64,000 bases of DNA. Source: Alistipes sp. CHKCI003. Lineage in GTDB: Bacteria > Bacteroidota > Bacteroidia > Bacteroidales > Rikenellaceae. The notes below the pieces were generated by a model that ran no database searches, was not told the origin of the DNA, and saw only the letters and a program-made list of their open reading frames with translations. This document shows positions 1-10,261 of the stretch, one piece after another. Both the position numbers and the translations under genes were made by a program. The DNA is taken from NCBI RefSeq assembly GCF_900021155.1, contig NZ_FCNT01000012.1, positions 124,001 to 188,000 on the forward strand. Reading direction: 5' to 3'. Positions within the stretch are counted from its first letter, which is position 1, and every line of letters starts with the position of its first letter.

Positions 1-733
1 ATTCGTTGCTGCAACCTTTGCCGGGGACCTCGATGGCGAGGTGCGAAAACCAACTGTCGGGTGCCGCTCCGTGCCAATGCTTCACACCAGCCGGAATATA
101 GACCGCATCGCCCGGGCGCAGTTCGACCGCCTCTTGGCCCCACAACTGATAATACCCGCGACCGCCCACGCACACGAGCGTTTGCCCGCCCCCTTCGTCC
201 GCCTCGTGCACATGCCAATTGTTGCGGCACCCCGGCTCGAAAGTTACGTTGACTACGGGTGCGCCCCCGGCCGCGACGGGCGCCAGATAGCTCCGGCCCA
301 CGAAATACTCGGCATAGGCATCGTTCGGGCGGCCCACCGGAAAAAGGAGGGTCTGCGCATACGCTTCGAGCGAACCGGGAGCCGCACCGTCCGTCTCGTC
401 CGCCCACACCTCCTTGGCCATGCGGAAAGCCGCCCAAGCTTTGGGCCAACCCGCATAAAATGCGGCATGAGTGAGAATTTCGGCCATCTCGGTTCGCGTT
501 ACCCCGTTCTTCTTCGCCGATTCGAGATGGTATTCGAACGAGGAATCGGTCAACCCCTGCGACATGAGGGCGACCACCGTAACGACGGAGCGGTCCCGCA
601 GCGAAAGCAGGTCGTTGCGGCTCCACACCTCCCCGAACAGCACATCGTCGTTCAGACGCGCGAATTCGGGTGCAAACGCTCCGAGCGCATCGCGTCCGGC
701 GGTCTGCTTGATTTTTACTTGAGATTTTGCCAT
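1..733 (-). CDS. Carboxymuconolactone decarboxylase-cupin fusion protein (3' end cut by window)
   Basis: Translating the minus strand from the ATG at 733 gives 244 uninterrupted residues up to the window edge. Residues about 20-110 look like a carboxymuconolactone decarboxylase (CMD) fold, including EILTHAAFYAGWPKAW, but there is no CxxC pair, so an AhpD-type peroxidase role is unlikely. Residues about 150-244 form a cupin, with a His-x-His (NNWHVHEADEGGG) and a later PAGVKHWHG that would supply metal ligands. CMD-cupin fusions occur widely in gut Bacteroidota, and their substrate is unknown. The gene lies downstream of an AraC regulator on the same strand, about 440 bases away, so co-regulation is possible but not shown. 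The C-terminus lies outside the window. Confidence 0.85.
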   Translation of the reverse strand, partial: MAKSQVKIKQTAGRDALGAFAPEFARLNDDVLFGEVWSRNDLLSLRDRSVVTVVALMSQGLTDSSFEYHLESAKKNGVTRTEMAEILTHAAFYAGWPKAWAAFRMAKEVWADETDGAAPGSLEAYAQTLLFPVGRPNDAYAEYFVGRSYLAPVAAGGAPVVNVTFEPGCRNNWHVHEADEGGGQTLVCVGGRGYYQLWGQEAVELRPGDAVYIPAGVKHWHGAAPDSWFSHLAIEVPGKGCSNE

Positions 734-1175
734 GATCGGAAAAAATAAAGTCAACAATAGCATGAATGAAGTCATCTGCGGTTTCATACGACACGATTTA
801 CAATTCGACATTTCCGGGCACCCCGACCGGTCCTCCGTTTCCGATACGAAGATACGGACAAACTCACGCGGATATTTTGCCCCAAGGCTCAAATTTCTTT
901 GTCCCGAAGATCAGTCCGCCGCCACCTTTCGGCCGGATGCCATTTTACCGGCATCACGGATGCCGCCGCCGTAACCGGCGGAGCATCGGCAGCGACCGCA
1001 GATCCACTCCCCGAGCAGCGGTCAGCATAACCTAAGCCGGATGACCGCAGCCCGAGCCGACGTCTGCGGCGCCGAATTCGGCAAAACGACCGTCAGCGCG
1101 GCAACGACGGCCGAAAACAACGCATGATAGTTCCGCAGCCCCTACGGCAACTTCACGTTCGCCGGCGGCAGCGCG
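734..1175. other. Gene-free interval
   Basis: This 442-base stretch lies between the CMD-cupin start and the AraC stop. The open frames across it are short and show no recognisable family. The half nearest the AraC gene (about 1,040-1,175) keeps a coding-like GC-rich composition and could be decayed coding sequence, but I cannot name a parent gene. Confidence 0.4.
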
Positions 1176-1988
1176 CTACCGCGACGGGGCGACGCCGTAG
1201 GTCTTCTTATATATTTTGGAAAAGTGCGAGAGGTTCTTGAATCCCACGTCGAAACAGACCTCCGTTATTTTCCGTCCGCCCGATTCGATCAGGTCGTGCG
1301 CAGCCTCCAGCCGGCGACGGATGATCCACTTTCGCGGCGTCAGGTCGCTGATTTTGGCGAAATCGCGCTTGAAAGTCGCCAAACTGCGCCCCGTGTAACC
1401 CGCGATCTCCTCCATCGACAGGTCGCACATGTAGTTCTCATTCAAAAAGTCGAGAATGTCTATCTTCCACGGTTCCACGAAATCGAACAACGAGGCATAA
1501 AGATTCCTGTCGGTGCGGAGCAATACGTACACGCCTTCGGTCATCTTCAGCTTCAGCACCTCATCGGACGGCTTTTCACCCGCCTCGAAGTAGGGTGCGA
1601 CCGACTCGAACAGCGACCGGATGTCCGGCCTGCTGCCCGGCAACACACGAAGGGCGCCCCTCTCGCGCCGGGAATCGGACGGAACAAGCCGCCGGTCGAG
1701 CCTCCGGTAAAACTCCCGCAGAAAAGGTCTCGAAAATTTCAGCACGACGGAGCGGTACGGCTTCCCGTCCGCGGGTTTCTTGTGCAGCCACATCCGGTTG
1801 TCGCGCCGCATGAAAGCGCACTCGCCCGCATGCAAAAGGGTTCTCCGGCCGCGCTCTTCGATCTCCAGCTCGCCCGAACACAGATAGACGAGCGTATGTT
1901 CCCTGTTTTCGTGAACACACCTCCGGTCATCGGTGAAATAACACGCAATAAGCACATTCGAGCAATCGAAAACATGGGACTGTTCCAT
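1176..1988 (-). CDS. AraC-family transcriptional regulator
   Basis: The 270-residue product has an N-terminal cupin-like sensing half (about 1-130; HTLVYLCSGELEIEERG) and a C-terminal AraC/XylS DNA-binding domain (about 165-268). The latter has two helix-turn-helix motifs: MEEIAGYTGRSLATFKRDF and the signature ITEVCFDVGFKNLSHFSKIYK. Length and architecture are typical for the family. A -7 promoter element lies just upstream at 2011-2018. Its target is unknown. The nearest candidate is the CMD-cupin gene downstream on the same strand, a pairing often seen for AraC regulators and small oxidoreductase-like genes. The gene is divergent from the dapB operon. Confidence 0.9.
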   Translation of the reverse strand: MEQSHVFDCSNVLIACYFTDDRRCVHENREHTLVYLCSGELEIEERGRRTLLHAGECAFMRRDNRMWLHKKPADGKPYRSVVLKFSRPFLREFYRRLDRRLVPSDSRRERGALRVLPGSRPDIRSLFESVAPYFEAGEKPSDEVLKLKMTEGVYVLLRTDRNLYASLFDFVEPWKIDILDFLNENYMCDLSMEEIAGYTGRSLATFKRDFAKISDLTPRKWIIRRRLEAAHDLIESGGRKITEVCFDVGFKNLSHFSKIYKKTYGVAPSR

Positions 1989-2010
1989 ACCATCAGCATT
2001 TCATCAACTG

Positions 2011-2018
2011 CAAATATA
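2011..2018 (-). promoter_or_regulatory. Bacteroidota -7 element for the AraC gene
   Basis: TATATTTG on the minus strand matches the TAnnTTTG consensus of the Bacteroidota primary sigma factor, 22 bases ahead of the AraC start codon. No clear -33 TTTG was found at the usual spacing. Confidence 0.6.
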
Positions 2019-2150
2019 GCACATCGTATCCGGATTTTGTTTGCCGTCAGGCTCAATTCGGAGTTCTTCGCGTTTTTCGACGGCCGCGACGGCTTCGCCC
2101 GCACGCGGCTCTTCTTGTCTTCCGGCGCTCAAAATTTCAATTTTTATCCG

Positions 2151-2158
2151 TATCTTTG
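2151..2158 (+). promoter_or_regulatory. Bacteroidota -7 element for the dapB operon
   Basis: TATCTTTG matches TAnnTTTG, about 100 bases upstream of the dapB ATG. It is the only convincing promoter before the packed gene series ending at 10,908. Confidence 0.65.
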
Positions 2159-2258
2159 GCCGGAAAAAACGAGACTTCGGCGCGGACGGGCGGTGTTCCC
2201 CCGATTACGACAACCGGCTCGCAGGGCCGCTCCGCGAATTATAAATATAATGTAACTT

Positions 2259-3014
2259 ATGAAAGCTGCCATCATCGGATACGGCAAGATGGGCCGCGAA
2301 ATCGAAAAGATACTCGCCGAACGGGGGCATGAGACCGTGCTCATCGTCGATGCGGACAACGCATCGGAGCTCGATGCCGCCCATCTGAGCCGAGCGGACG
2401 TCGCACTCGAATTCACGACGCCCGCGACCGCCTACCAAAATATCCGCCGCTGCCTCGAAAGCGGCACGGCCGTCGTGAGCGGCACGACGGGGTGGACCGC
2501 TCGTCTGGCGGAACTGGAGGCACTCTGCCGCGAAAAGGACGGCGCCTTCTTCTACGCTTCGAATTACAGCCTCGGCGTGAACCTGCTCTTCCGCATCAAC
2601 CGCCGGCTCGCCGCGCTGGTAAATCGCGTGGGCGGCTACGACGTCTCGATCGAGGAGATCCACCACCTCCAGAAAAAGGATGCGCCGAGCGGCACGGCGA
2701 TCACCCTCGCCGAAGGGATTCTCGCCGAATCCGACACATGGAAAGGGTGGGTGGGCGACGTCTCCGCCCCGGAGAATGCCGGCGAGCTCCCGGCCCCTCC
2801 GGCGGCAGCCGCTCCGGAGCGGATCGAGATCCGCTCCCTGCGCGAAGGCACGGTCCCGGGTATCCACACCGTTACCTACGAATCCGAGGACGATATTCTT
2901 CAGCTCCGGCATACGATCAAGCATCGCCGGACGTTAGCTATGGGAGCAGTGATCGCCGCCGAGTTTCTCTGCGGCAAACGGGGCGTCTATACGATGGATG
3001 ACCTTTTGAAATGA
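2259..3014 (+). CDS. dapB: 4-hydroxy-tetrahydrodipicolinate reductase
   Basis: DapB reduces hydroxytetrahydrodipicolinate with NAD(P)H in the diaminopimelate/lysine pathway, feeding peptidoglycan synthesis in the cytoplasm. The 251-residue product has the dinucleotide-binding GYGKMG at residues 7-12, EFTTP and SGTTGW, then the catalytic and substrate-binding signature [16 protein letters not shown]. The length fits the short Bacteroidota form. It is the first gene of the operon, with a leader of roughly 95 bases after the -7 element. Its stop codon lies upstream of lepB. Confidence 0.95.
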   Translation: MKAAIIGYGKMGREIEKILAERGHETVLIVDADNASELDAAHLSRADVALEFTTPATAYQNIRRCLESGTAVVSGTTGWTARLAELEALCREKDGAFFYASNYSLGVNLLFRINRRLAALVNRVGGYDVSIEEIHHLQKKDAPSGTAITLAEGILAESDTWKGWVGDVSAPENAGELPAPPAAAAPERIEIRSLREGTVPGIHTVTYESEDDILQLRHTIKHRRTLAMGAVIAAEFLCGKRGVYTMDDLLK

Positions 3015-3088
3015 CACAACCGCCCGGCGAAACGGGCCGGCCGGCGGAGAACGATCCGCTGCGGAAGAACTTTCGAAAACACGAAACT

Positions 3089-4441
3089 ATGAAAAAAATA
3101 AAGGCTTTTTTATCCAATAGATGGGTGGGCTTCACGCTCGTCGCTGTGCTCTATACGCTCTGGTTCGTCGTCTGGACGGGCAATCTGTGGATGCTGCTGG
3201 GATTGCCCGTAATCTTCGATCTTTACATCAGCCGCCTGTTCTACCGCTACGTCTGGCACCGCAATGCCGAACTCTGCAAGCGCAGCAAGACCTATAAAAC
3301 GGTCTACGAATGGATCAACGCCGTCCTGTTCGCCACGGTCGTCGCTTCGCTGGTCCACATCTTCGTGTTCCAGATGTACGTGATCCCCACCTCGTCGATG
3401 GAAAAGTCGCTGCTCATCGGCGACTACCTCTACGTGAGCAAGGTCGCCTACGGTCCTCAGATGCCCAATACGCCGTTGTCGTTCCCCTTCGTGCACCATA
3501 CGATGCCCTTCTCGCAAACGAAAAAATCGTTCTCCGAAGCCGTCAAGTGGCCCTACCACCGGCTGAAAGGTCTGGGCCGCATCCGCCGCAACGACGTGGT
3601 GGTCTTCAACTTCCCGGCGGGCGACACCGTGCTGCTCGAAAACCAGAACGTTACCTACTACGATGTCCTGCGCAGCTACACCGAGACCTACGGTCCCGCG
3701 GAGGGACGCCGCCGGCTCAACGACGACTACACGGTCATCACGCGCCCCGTGGACAAACGCGAGAACTACATCAAACGCTGCGTCGCCGTCGCGGGCGACT
3801 CGCTGCGGATCATAAGCGGCGACGTGTGGGTCAACGGCGAGAAGCAGGAGCCCATCCCCGGTTTGCAGTACTCGTACATCGTACAGACCTCGTCGCCGCT
3901 GACCCAATACGCGATCGAAAAACTCGGCATCACGGAGTACAGCGGCAACGGCGCGGGCTACTACATGATGCTCACCGACGAAGCGGCCGAGCGGCTGCGG
4001 GCGCTCGACAACGTGCTCTCGGTCCGCAAATACGTCGCCGCCCCGAACGCGGAGGTCTACCCCCACCGCTCCTTCCCCGCATGGAGCCAAGACAATTACG
4101 GTCCGATCTGGGTACCTGCGCGGGGTGCGACGATCACGCTCACGGAGGATAATCTGCCGCTCTACCGCCGGATCATCGAGGTGTACGAAGGCCACCGGCT
4201 CGAAGAGCGGGACGGCGCGATCTACATCGACGGCATCCGGACCGACACCTACACGTTCGCGATGGACTACTACTGGATGATGGGCGACAACCGCCACAAC
4301 TCGGCCGACTCGCGCTTCTGGGGTTTCGTGCCCGAGGACCACATCGTCGGCAAAGCTTCGTTCGTATGGCTGTCGCTCGACCCGAACAAGAGCTTCCCCT
4401 CGAACATCCGCTGGGAGCGTCTGTTCAGCAAGGTACGCTAA
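3089..4441 (+). CDS. lepB: Signal peptidase I (long Bacteroidota form)
   Basis: This is the membrane-bound serine protease that removes signal peptides from exported proteins. From the ATG at 3089 the product is 450 residues, with hydrophobic segments near residues 12-45 and 75-97. The catalytic serine lies in [10 protein letters not shown], the general-base lysine in [14 protein letters not shown], and the C-terminal signature is [15 protein letters not shown]. The protein is much longer than E. coli-type enzymes because of insertions between the catalytic boxes, as is usual in this phylum. An in-frame ATG at 3011 overlaps the dapB stop and would add 26 hydrophilic residues. I prefer 3089 because the MKKIKAF start runs directly into the first membrane segment. 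Confidence 0.93.
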   Translation: MKKIKAFLSNRWVGFTLVAVLYTLWFVVWTGNLWMLLGLPVIFDLYISRLFYRYVWHRNAELCKRSKTYKTVYEWINAVLFATVVASLVHIFVFQMYVIPTSSMEKSLLIGDYLYVSKVAYGPQMPNTPLSFPFVHHTMPFSQTKKSFSEAVKWPYHRLKGLGRIRRNDVVVFNFPAGDTVLLENQNVTYYDVLRSYTETYGPAEGRRRLNDDYTVITRPVDKRENYIKRCVAVAGDSLRIISGDVWVNGEKQEPIPGLQYSYIVQTSSPLTQYAIEKLGITEYSGNGAGYYMMLTDEAAERLRALDNVLSVRKYVAAPNAEVYPHRSFPAWSQDNYGPIWVPARGATITLTEDNLPLYRRIIEVYEGHRLEERDGAIYIDGIRTDTYTFAMDYYWMMGDNRHNSADSRFWGFVPEDHIVGKASFVWLSLDPNKSFPSNIRWERLFSKVR

Positions 4442-4445
4442 CGCC

Positions 4446-5054
4446 GTGGAGACGCCCGAAGACAGCTATCTGACACTCGCGGCTCCGGCCGAGGCTTCGC
4501 TGCGGGAGCGGAGCAGCAGGTTTTTGGCCTATGCCTATCCCGTGTGCAGCGAGGAGGAGATCCGCGAACGGCTCGATGCCCTGCGCAAACGTTACTACGA
4601 CGCCACGCACCACTGCTATGCGTGGCGTCTCGGTCCCCGCGGCGAGCGGTTCCGCGCCAACGACGACGGCGAACCCTCGGGAACGGCCGGCCGGCCGATC
4701 CTCGGACAGATGCTCTCGCACGGGATCACGGAATGTCTCATCGTCGTGGTCCGCTACTTCGGCGGCACGAAACTGGGAGTCCCCGGCCTGATCGCCGCCT
4801 ACAAGGAGGCGGCCGCCGCGGTCATCGCCGCAGCCGGGATCACGGAGCGCACGGTCGACCGCACATTCCGCGTGCAGTTCCCGTACGAAGCGATGAACGA
4901 CATCATGAGAATCGTCAAAGACGAGCAGCCGGCCGTCCGCTCGCAGGAATTCGGCAACCTTTGCACCGTAACGCTCACCATACGGGCCGGCCGTGCGGAA
5001 GCCCTGCTCGGCAAACTGCATAAAGTCGGGGGCGCGATCCCCGAGGAGGAGTGA
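4446..5054 (+). CDS. YigZ/IMPACT-family protein
   Basis: The 202-residue product starts at GTG 4446, four bases after the lepB stop. The N-terminal UPF0029/IMPACT domain (about 15-125) shows the family signature: DATHHCYAWRLG, NDDGEPSGTAGRPIL, then VVVRYFGGTKLGVPGLIAAY. A C-terminal YigZ-type domain follows. Proteins of this family are conserved, small and cytoplasmic, with a poorly defined function; eukaryotic IMPACT acts on GCN1/eIF2 signalling. The stop overlaps the start of uvrA by one base, so the two are probably translationally coupled. Confidence 0.9.
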   Translation: METPEDSYLTLAAPAEASLRERSSRFLAYAYPVCSEEEIRERLDALRKRYYDATHHCYAWRLGPRGERFRANDDGEPSGTAGRPILGQMLSHGITECLIVVVRYFGGTKLGVPGLIAAYKEAAAAVIAAAGITERTVDRTFRVQFPYEAMNDIMRIVKDEQPAVRSQEFGNLCTVTLTIRAGRAEALLGKLHKVGGAIPEEE

Positions 5055-7855
5055 TGGAAGAAGAAAAGAGCATTCATATCAAAGGTGCGCGGGTCCACAA
5101 CCTCAAGAACATCGAGGTCTCGATCCCGCACGACACGCTGACCGTAATTACCGGGCTCTCGGGCTCGGGCAAATCGACGCTGGCCTTCGACACGATTTTC
5201 GCCGAGGGGCAGCGCCGCTACGTCGAATCGCTGTCGGCCTATGCGCGGCAGTTTTTGGGCAAGGTCAACAAGCCCGACGTGGACCTCATCACGGGCATCG
5301 CGCCGGCCATAGCCATCGAACAGAAGGTCAACACGCGCAATCCGCGCTCGACCGTAGGCACGACCACCGAGATCTACGACTACCTGAAGCTGCTCTTCGC
5401 CCGTGCGGGGCACACCTTCTCGCCCGTGTCGGGGCGCGAGGTGAAATGTTACGGCGTGGACGAGGTCGCAGCCCGCATCCTCGCGCTGGAAGAGGGCAGT
5501 CGGGTGGTGATCGCCGCACCGCTGGTGCTGGCCCCGGGACAGGGCATCATCGAAAAACTCACGTTGCTCGTCGGCGACGGCCTCCAGCGCGTCTGCGTCG
5601 GCGGCGAAACACGGTTCATCGAGGATTACCTGCCGACGGTCGGCCCCGAGACCCGTGCGGAGGAGATCGCGGTGGTGGTCGACCGCGCCCGCGTCGCTCC
5701 GGACGACGATACCGCCACGCGCCTGCGCGACTCGGTGGCCCGCGCCTTTTCCTACGGCGACGGTGTCTGCACGATCCTGACCGACCGCGGGGCCGAGAGC
5801 TTCTCGTCGCGGTTCGAAGCCGACGGCATCCGCTTCGAACCTCCGACCGAACACCTCTTCGGGTTCAACAATCCGCTGGGCGCCTGCCCCCGCTGCGAAG
5901 GCTACGGGAAGGTGATCGGCATCGACGAAGATCTGGTGATCCCCGACAAGAGCAAAACCGTCTACGAAGGGGCCGTGGCCTGCTGGCGCGGCGAGACGAT
6001 GGGGCAGTGGAAGGACCAGCTGGTGCAGAACGCCGGCAAGTTCGGATTTCCGATCCATACGCCCTACCACGAGCTGACGCCCGCGCAGCGGAGACTGCTG
6101 TGGCGCGGCAACGAATATTTCGACGGACTGGACGACTTTTTCGCCTACATCGACTCGCAGCGGCACAAGATCCAGTACCGCGTGATGAAGGCCCGCTACA
6201 CGGGCAAAACCGTCTGCCCCGACTGCGGCGGCTCGCGCCTGCGGCCCGAGGCGCTCTACGTCAGGGTCGGCGGCCGGACCATTGCCGAGCTGGTGGCCAT
6301 GAACGTGGAGGCGCTCATCGGATTCTTCGACGGGCTGCGGCTCGACGAACACGACACGAAAACCGCGGCTCGCATCCTCGTGGAGATCCGCAACCGGCTG
6401 CAATACCTCGCCGACGTCGGGCTGGGTTACCTCACGCTCGACCGGCTCTCGGCGACCCTTTCGGGCGGCGAGAGCCAGCGCATCAACCTCGCCACGTCGC
6501 TCGGCAGCAACCTCACGGGATCGCTCTACATACTCGACGAACCTTCGATCGGCCTCCATCCGCGCGATACGAACCGGCTGATCAAAGTCCTCCGGCAGTT
6601 GCGCGATCTGGGCAACACGGTGATCATCGTCGAGCACGAAGAAGAGGTGATCCGCGCCGCGGATTACATCGTCGACATCGGCCCCGCAGCGGGCGAACAC
6701 GGCGGCGAGGTGGTCTTCAGCGGATCGTTCGAAGCGCTGCTCGGAAGCCGGAAAAGCCTCACGGCCGACTACCTCACGGGCCGTCGCCGCATCGCGTGTC
6801 CGTCCGCGGAACGGGGCTGGAGCAACTCCGTCGTGATCCGCGGAGCGCGCGAGAACAACCTCCGGAACATCGACGTCCGCATTCCGCTCGGCGTGATGAC
6901 CTGCATCACGGGCGTCAGCGGCTCGGGCAAATCGTCGCTGGCGAAGGGCATCCTCTACCCCGCGCTGCGGCGCATGCTCTTCGACACGGGCACGAAACCC
7001 GGAGATTTCGACCGCATCGACGGCGATGTCCGGCTGCTCAAATCGGTGGAGATGGTGGATCAGAATCCCATCGGCAAATCGTCGCGTTCGAATCCCGTTA
7101 CCTACATCAAAGCCTACGACGAAATACGCAAACTCTTCGCCGACCAGCCCCAAGCCAAACACACGGGGCTCAATCCGTCGCACTTCTCGTTCAACATGGC
7201 GGGCGGGCGCTGCGAAGAGTGTCAGGGCGAAGGCGTCATCAAGGTCTCGATGCAATTCATGGCCGACGTCGAACTCGTGTGCGACGCCTGCGGCGGCAAA
7301 CGTTTCAAGGACGAGATTCTGGAAGTGAAATACCGCGACAAGTCGATCTCCGACGTACTGGACATGACCGTGGACGACGCCGTGGAGTTTTTCGCGGCCG
7401 ACCGGAAGGATGCGACCTGCCGGCGCATCGTCGAACGCCTCAAACCGTTGCAGGATGTGGGACTGGGCTACATCCGCCTCGGTCAATCCTCCTCGACCCT
7501 CTCGGGCGGCGAAAGCCAGCGCGTGAAGCTCGCCTCGTTCCTCACCAAGGACAGTCCGGCGGACGGCAGCGTGATGTTCATCTTCGACGAGCCGACCACG
7601 GGGCTCCACTTCCACGACATCGCCAAGCTGCTGGCCGCTTTCGGAGCCCTGATCGAACGGGGGCACACGATCGTGGTCGTGGAGCACAACATGGACGTCA
7701 TCAAATGCGCCGACTGGGTCGTGGACCTCGGCCCCGAAGCGGGCGGCGAGGGCGGGCGCATCGTCTACGAAGGCACCCCGCGCGGACTGGCCGCCTGCCC
7801 CGAGAGCCACACGGGCGCATTTCTCCGCAAAAACCTCGATTTGCACAAAAAATGA
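5054..7855 (+). CDS. uvrA: Excinuclease ABC subunit A
   Basis: UvrA recognises bulky DNA lesions with UvrB in nucleotide excision repair. The 933-residue product has two ABC ATPase modules. Walker A motifs are [12 protein letters not shown] (about 36) and [12 protein letters not shown] (about 620). ABC signatures are [11 protein letters not shown] and [11 protein letters not shown]. There are CxxC zinc modules at [24 protein letters not shown] and CDACGGKR. The length is normal. A GTG at 5051 directly precedes the ATG chosen here; the ATG overlaps the yigZ-like stop by one base. The last bases overlap the following ATG. Confidence 0.96.
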   Translation: MEEEKSIHIKGARVHNLKNIEVSIPHDTLTVITGLSGSGKSTLAFDTIFAEGQRRYVESLSAYARQFLGKVNKPDVDLITGIAPAIAIEQKVNTRNPRSTVGTTTEIYDYLKLLFARAGHTFSPVSGREVKCYGVDEVAARILALEEGSRVVIAAPLVLAPGQGIIEKLTLLVGDGLQRVCVGGETRFIEDYLPTVGPETRAEEIAVVVDRARVAPDDDTATRLRDSVARAFSYGDGVCTILTDRGAESFSSRFEADGIRFEPPTEHLFGFNNPLGACPRCEGYGKVIGIDEDLVIPDKSKTVYEGAVACWRGETMGQWKDQLVQNAGKFGFPIHTPYHELTPAQRRLLWRGNEYFDGLDDFFAYIDSQRHKIQYRVMKARYTGKTVCPDCGGSRLRPEALYVRVGGRTIAELVAMNVEALIGFFDGLRLDEHDTKTAARILVEIRNRLQYLADVGLGYLTLDRLSATLSGGESQRINLATSLGSNLTGSLYILDEPSIGLHPRDTNRLIKVLRQLRDLGNTVIIVEHEEEVIRAADYIVDIGPAAGEHGGEVVFSGSFEALLGSRKSLTADYLTGRRRIACPSAERGWSNSVVIRGARENNLRNIDVRIPLGVMTCITGVSGSGKSSLAKGILYPALRRMLFDTGTKPGDFDRIDGDVRLLKSVEMVDQNPIGKSSRSNPVTYIKAYDEIRKLFADQPQAKHTGLNPSHFSFNMAGGRCEECQGEGVIKVSMQFMADVELVCDACGGKRFKDEILEVKYRDKSISDVLDMTVDDAVEFFAADRKDATCRRIVERLKPLQDVGLGYIRLGQSSSTLSGGESQRVKLASFLTKDSPADGSVMFIFDEPTTGLHFHDIAKLLAAFGALIERGHTIVVVEHNMDVIKCADWVVDLGPEAGGEGGRIVYEGTPRGLAACPESHTGAFLRKNLDLHKK

Positions 7856-8445
7856 CCGGAAAAACGTTTTTCAGATACACGTCGCCGAGCTGGCCGCTGT
7901 CCGGTACAGATTCCCGTTCTCTCATGCAGGGAACACGGTGGAAAGCCACTCATCCACGGTACGGCGTGCGGAAACCCACCCATCCGACCGCAGGGCGCGA
8001 AGTCGTCTTCGTGCCGATGCAGCACACGAGTTCCGCCGAAGATCATGCCGAGACGCGCCTCTACCTCGACAGTCTGAAAGCCGGAGGGTACGTAACTTTT
8101 TCCGAAGAAACGATCCCCGCTCCGTTTCACGTCGATACGATCCGCGAAACGGACATCGTAAAACTCGGCGCCGATCCGGCGAACGGCATGCCGCCGGCGG
8201 ACTCGATGCACATGGACGCATCGCTTCGGAAATACCGCCGCAAGCTCGGCTTCACGATCGGAGCAGACGGTTGTGCCGATCCGAAAAACGCCTCGATCAA
8301 AGGCAGCGGCGAAAAGCGAAACCGGCGTCCCAAGATCGCCGTCGTCTACGGAAAAGTCCGTTCGTCCGGTATCGTCTACTCTCTCGCAAAAGATCACGGA
8401 TTCCGGATCGACCGGCGCTACAAAGCTCAAAACGACTATCGATGA
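7852..8445 (+). CDS. Degenerate TraB/GumN-like protein
   Basis: The 197-residue frame starts at an ATG overlapping the uvrA stop and ends overlapping the next ATG. The block REVVFVPMQHTSSAEDHAET resembles the opening strand and helix of TraB/GumN-like proteins of Bacteroidota, as do LRKYRRKLGFTIG and the closing IAVVYGKVRSSGIVYSL. In that family the last block usually reads close to GAGH; here it is GKVR. The protein also appears much shorter than the usual roughly 300 residues, because the middle is missing. I read it as an internally deleted, probably inactive relic still held in frame inside the operon. The family assignment is from memory of motifs and is uncertain. Confidence 0.5.
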   Translation: MTGKTFFRYTSPSWPLSGTDSRSLMQGTRWKATHPRYGVRKPTHPTAGREVVFVPMQHTSSAEDHAETRLYLDSLKAGGYVTFSEETIPAPFHVDTIRETDIVKLGADPANGMPPADSMHMDASLRKYRRKLGFTIGADGCADPKNASIKGSGEKRNRRPKIAVVYGKVRSSGIVYSLAKDHGFRIDRRYKAQNDYR

Positions 8446-9659
8446 ACGAATTCACAACCTACCGCCTCCCGAACGGCATTCGGGGCATACACCGCTGCGT
8501 GCGGAGCAACGTGGCTCATTGCGCGCTGATCGTCAACGCCGGTTCGCGCGACGAGCTGACCGCGGAATACGGCCTCGCGCACTTCACCGAGCATGCCTTT
8601 TTCAAAGGCACGCAGCGCCGCCGGGCATGGCAGGTCAACTGCCGGCTGGAAAACCTCGGCGGCGAACTCAACGCCTTCACCACCAAGGAGGACACCACCA
8701 TCCATGCCACGACGCTGCGCGGCGATTTCCCCAAGGCGGCCGAACTGATCGCCGACATCGCCTTCCGCTCGACCTTTCCGGACCGGGAGCTGGAACGCGA
8801 AAAGGAGGTGATCTGCGACGAGATCAACACCTACAAAGATTCGCCCGCCGACCTCATCTACGACACCTTCGAGGACATGCTCTTCGAAGGTTCCGAACTG
8901 GGACACAACATCCTCGGCGGCAAAAAGGCGCTCGCCCGTTTCGACGGGAACGCCATCCGCCGCTTCACGGCCCGCACGCATACGACCGATCAGATGGTTT
9001 TCTCGTCGATCGGCAACATCGCGCCCCAAACCGTCGAAGCCGTCGCCGACCGCTATTTCGGACGGCAACCCGCCACGGTGCGGACGACGCACAGGACAGC
9101 GCCCGACGTGCGGCCGCCGTTCGAGCGGACCATCACGAAGCACACCCACCAAACCCACTGCATCATCGGCAGCCGCGCCTGCGGGATCGACGATCCCCGC
9201 CGTCTGCCGCTGGCGCTGCTGGTGAACATACTGGGCGGTCCGTCGGCCAACTCGCTCCTCAACGTCGTCGTGCGTGAAAAACACGGGCTCTCCTACAACA
9301 TCGAAGCCTCCTACACCCCCTACACCGACTGCGGTATCGTGGCGACCTACTTCAGTTGCGACCACGGCAACACGGAGCAGTGCATCGAGCTGATCGAAGC
9401 GCAGATGCGGCGTCTGCGGACCGAGACGCTCACCCCGCGGCGCCTCTCGATGGCCAAGAAACAGTTCATCGCCCAACTGGCCATATCGCTGGAGAGCAAC
9501 GAAGGCTACATGCTCGGCACGGGCAAAAGTTTCCTGCTGCACGAGGAGGTGGACACCATGGAGCAGGTCTACGCCAAAATCGAAGCCCTCACGGCCGCAC
9601 AGCTTGCCGAAGTGGCCGAAGAGGTTCTCGGCGTCGATTCCAAACTGATATACCGATAA
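8442..9659 (+). CDS. M16-family zinc metallopeptidase
   Basis: The 405-residue product is a pitrilysin/processing-peptidase-like enzyme. The inverted zinc motif HFTEH (HxxEH) lies at about residues 46-50 in GLAHFTEHAFFKGT. The distal glutamate is in EREKEVICDEINTYKDSP, about 75 residues later. The C-terminal inactive-fold half (NVVVREKHGLSYNIEASY) is also typical. No signal peptide is visible, so it is probably cytoplasmic. Start and stop are tightly spaced to the neighbours (ATG overlap upstream, 5 bases downstream), placing it in the dapB operon. Confidence 0.92.
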   Translation: MNEFTTYRLPNGIRGIHRCVRSNVAHCALIVNAGSRDELTAEYGLAHFTEHAFFKGTQRRRAWQVNCRLENLGGELNAFTTKEDTTIHATTLRGDFPKAAELIADIAFRSTFPDRELEREKEVICDEINTYKDSPADLIYDTFEDMLFEGSELGHNILGGKKALARFDGNAIRRFTARTHTTDQMVFSSIGNIAPQTVEAVADRYFGRQPATVRTTHRTAPDVRPPFERTITKHTHQTHCIIGSRACGIDDPRRLPLALLVNILGGPSANSLLNVVVREKHGLSYNIEASYTPYTDCGIVATYFSCDHGNTEQCIELIEAQMRRLRTETLTPRRLSMAKKQFIAQLAISLESNEGYMLGTGKSFLLHEEVDTMEQVYAKIEALTAAQLAEVAEEVLGVDSKLIYR

Positions 9660-9664
9660 ACCCT

Positions 9665-10261
9665 ATGAAGAAAAAAACAATGATCGTCCTGTTGGACGCC
9701 TTCGCCGATTGGGAAGCCGCATTCCTCGCGCCGGCGCTGCGGGAGGGGCTCATGCCCGGCTGCGAAGGCCGGTTCGAAACTCTCTACGCCGCGCCGCAGG
9801 GACGCACCGTCCGCTCGCTGGGCGGCCTCTCCGTCGTGCCCGACTGCGACCTTGCGGCGCTGCCCGACGATTGTGCGGGTCTGATTCTCACGGGCGGCAT
9901 GAGCTGGCGAAGCCCCGAAGCGGAGCAGGTCGCACCGCTGGTCGCCCGGGCGCTCGAACGGGGTCTGCCCGTCGGAGCGATCTGCAACGCGACGCTCTTT
10001 CTGGCAGCGCACGGGTTCCTCAACACCGTGCGCCACACGGGCAACACGGTCCGACTGATGAAAGAGTGGGGCGGCGAACGCTATACGGGCGAGTCGCGCT
10101 ACGAAGAGCGGCAGGCCGTGAGCGACGGCGGAATCGTAACGGCCAACGGCACGGGTTATCTCGAATTCACGCGGGCCTATCTGCTCGCGCTCGGTGCCGA
10201 TACGCCCGAGGCCATCGAAACCTCCTACCGGTTCAACAAACAGGGATTCTACCCAAACTGA
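9665..10261 (+). CDS. DJ-1/PfpI-family protein (class I glutamine amidotransferase fold)
   Basis: The 198-residue product has the DJ-1/PfpI nucleophile elbow GAICNATLFLAAHG with Cys107, and a conserved acidic residue near the start (DAFADWEAAFL, Glu17). LILTGGMSW is the preceding strand. Members include glyoxalases, chaperones, proteases and amidases, so no specific reaction can be given. The start MKKKTMIVLLDAF is unambiguous. The stop overlaps the start of the methyltransferase (TGATG). Confidence 0.85.
   Translation: MKKKTMIVLLDAFADWEAAFLAPALREGLMPGCEGRFETLYAAPQGRTVRSLGGLSVVPDCDLAALPDDCAGLILTGGMSWRSPEAEQVAPLVARALERGLPVGAICNATLFLAAHGFLNTVRHTGNTVRLMKEWGGERYTGESRYEERQAVSDGGIVTANGTGYLEFTRAYLLALGADTPEAIETSYRFNKQGFYPN

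Noticed and set aside
4799-7846. Very long (1015 codons) minus-strand frame across uvrA
   Set aside because: GC-rich codon bias keeps the complementary frame open. Every uvrA motif is on the plus strand, and the minus translation is low-complexity His/Arg/Asp.
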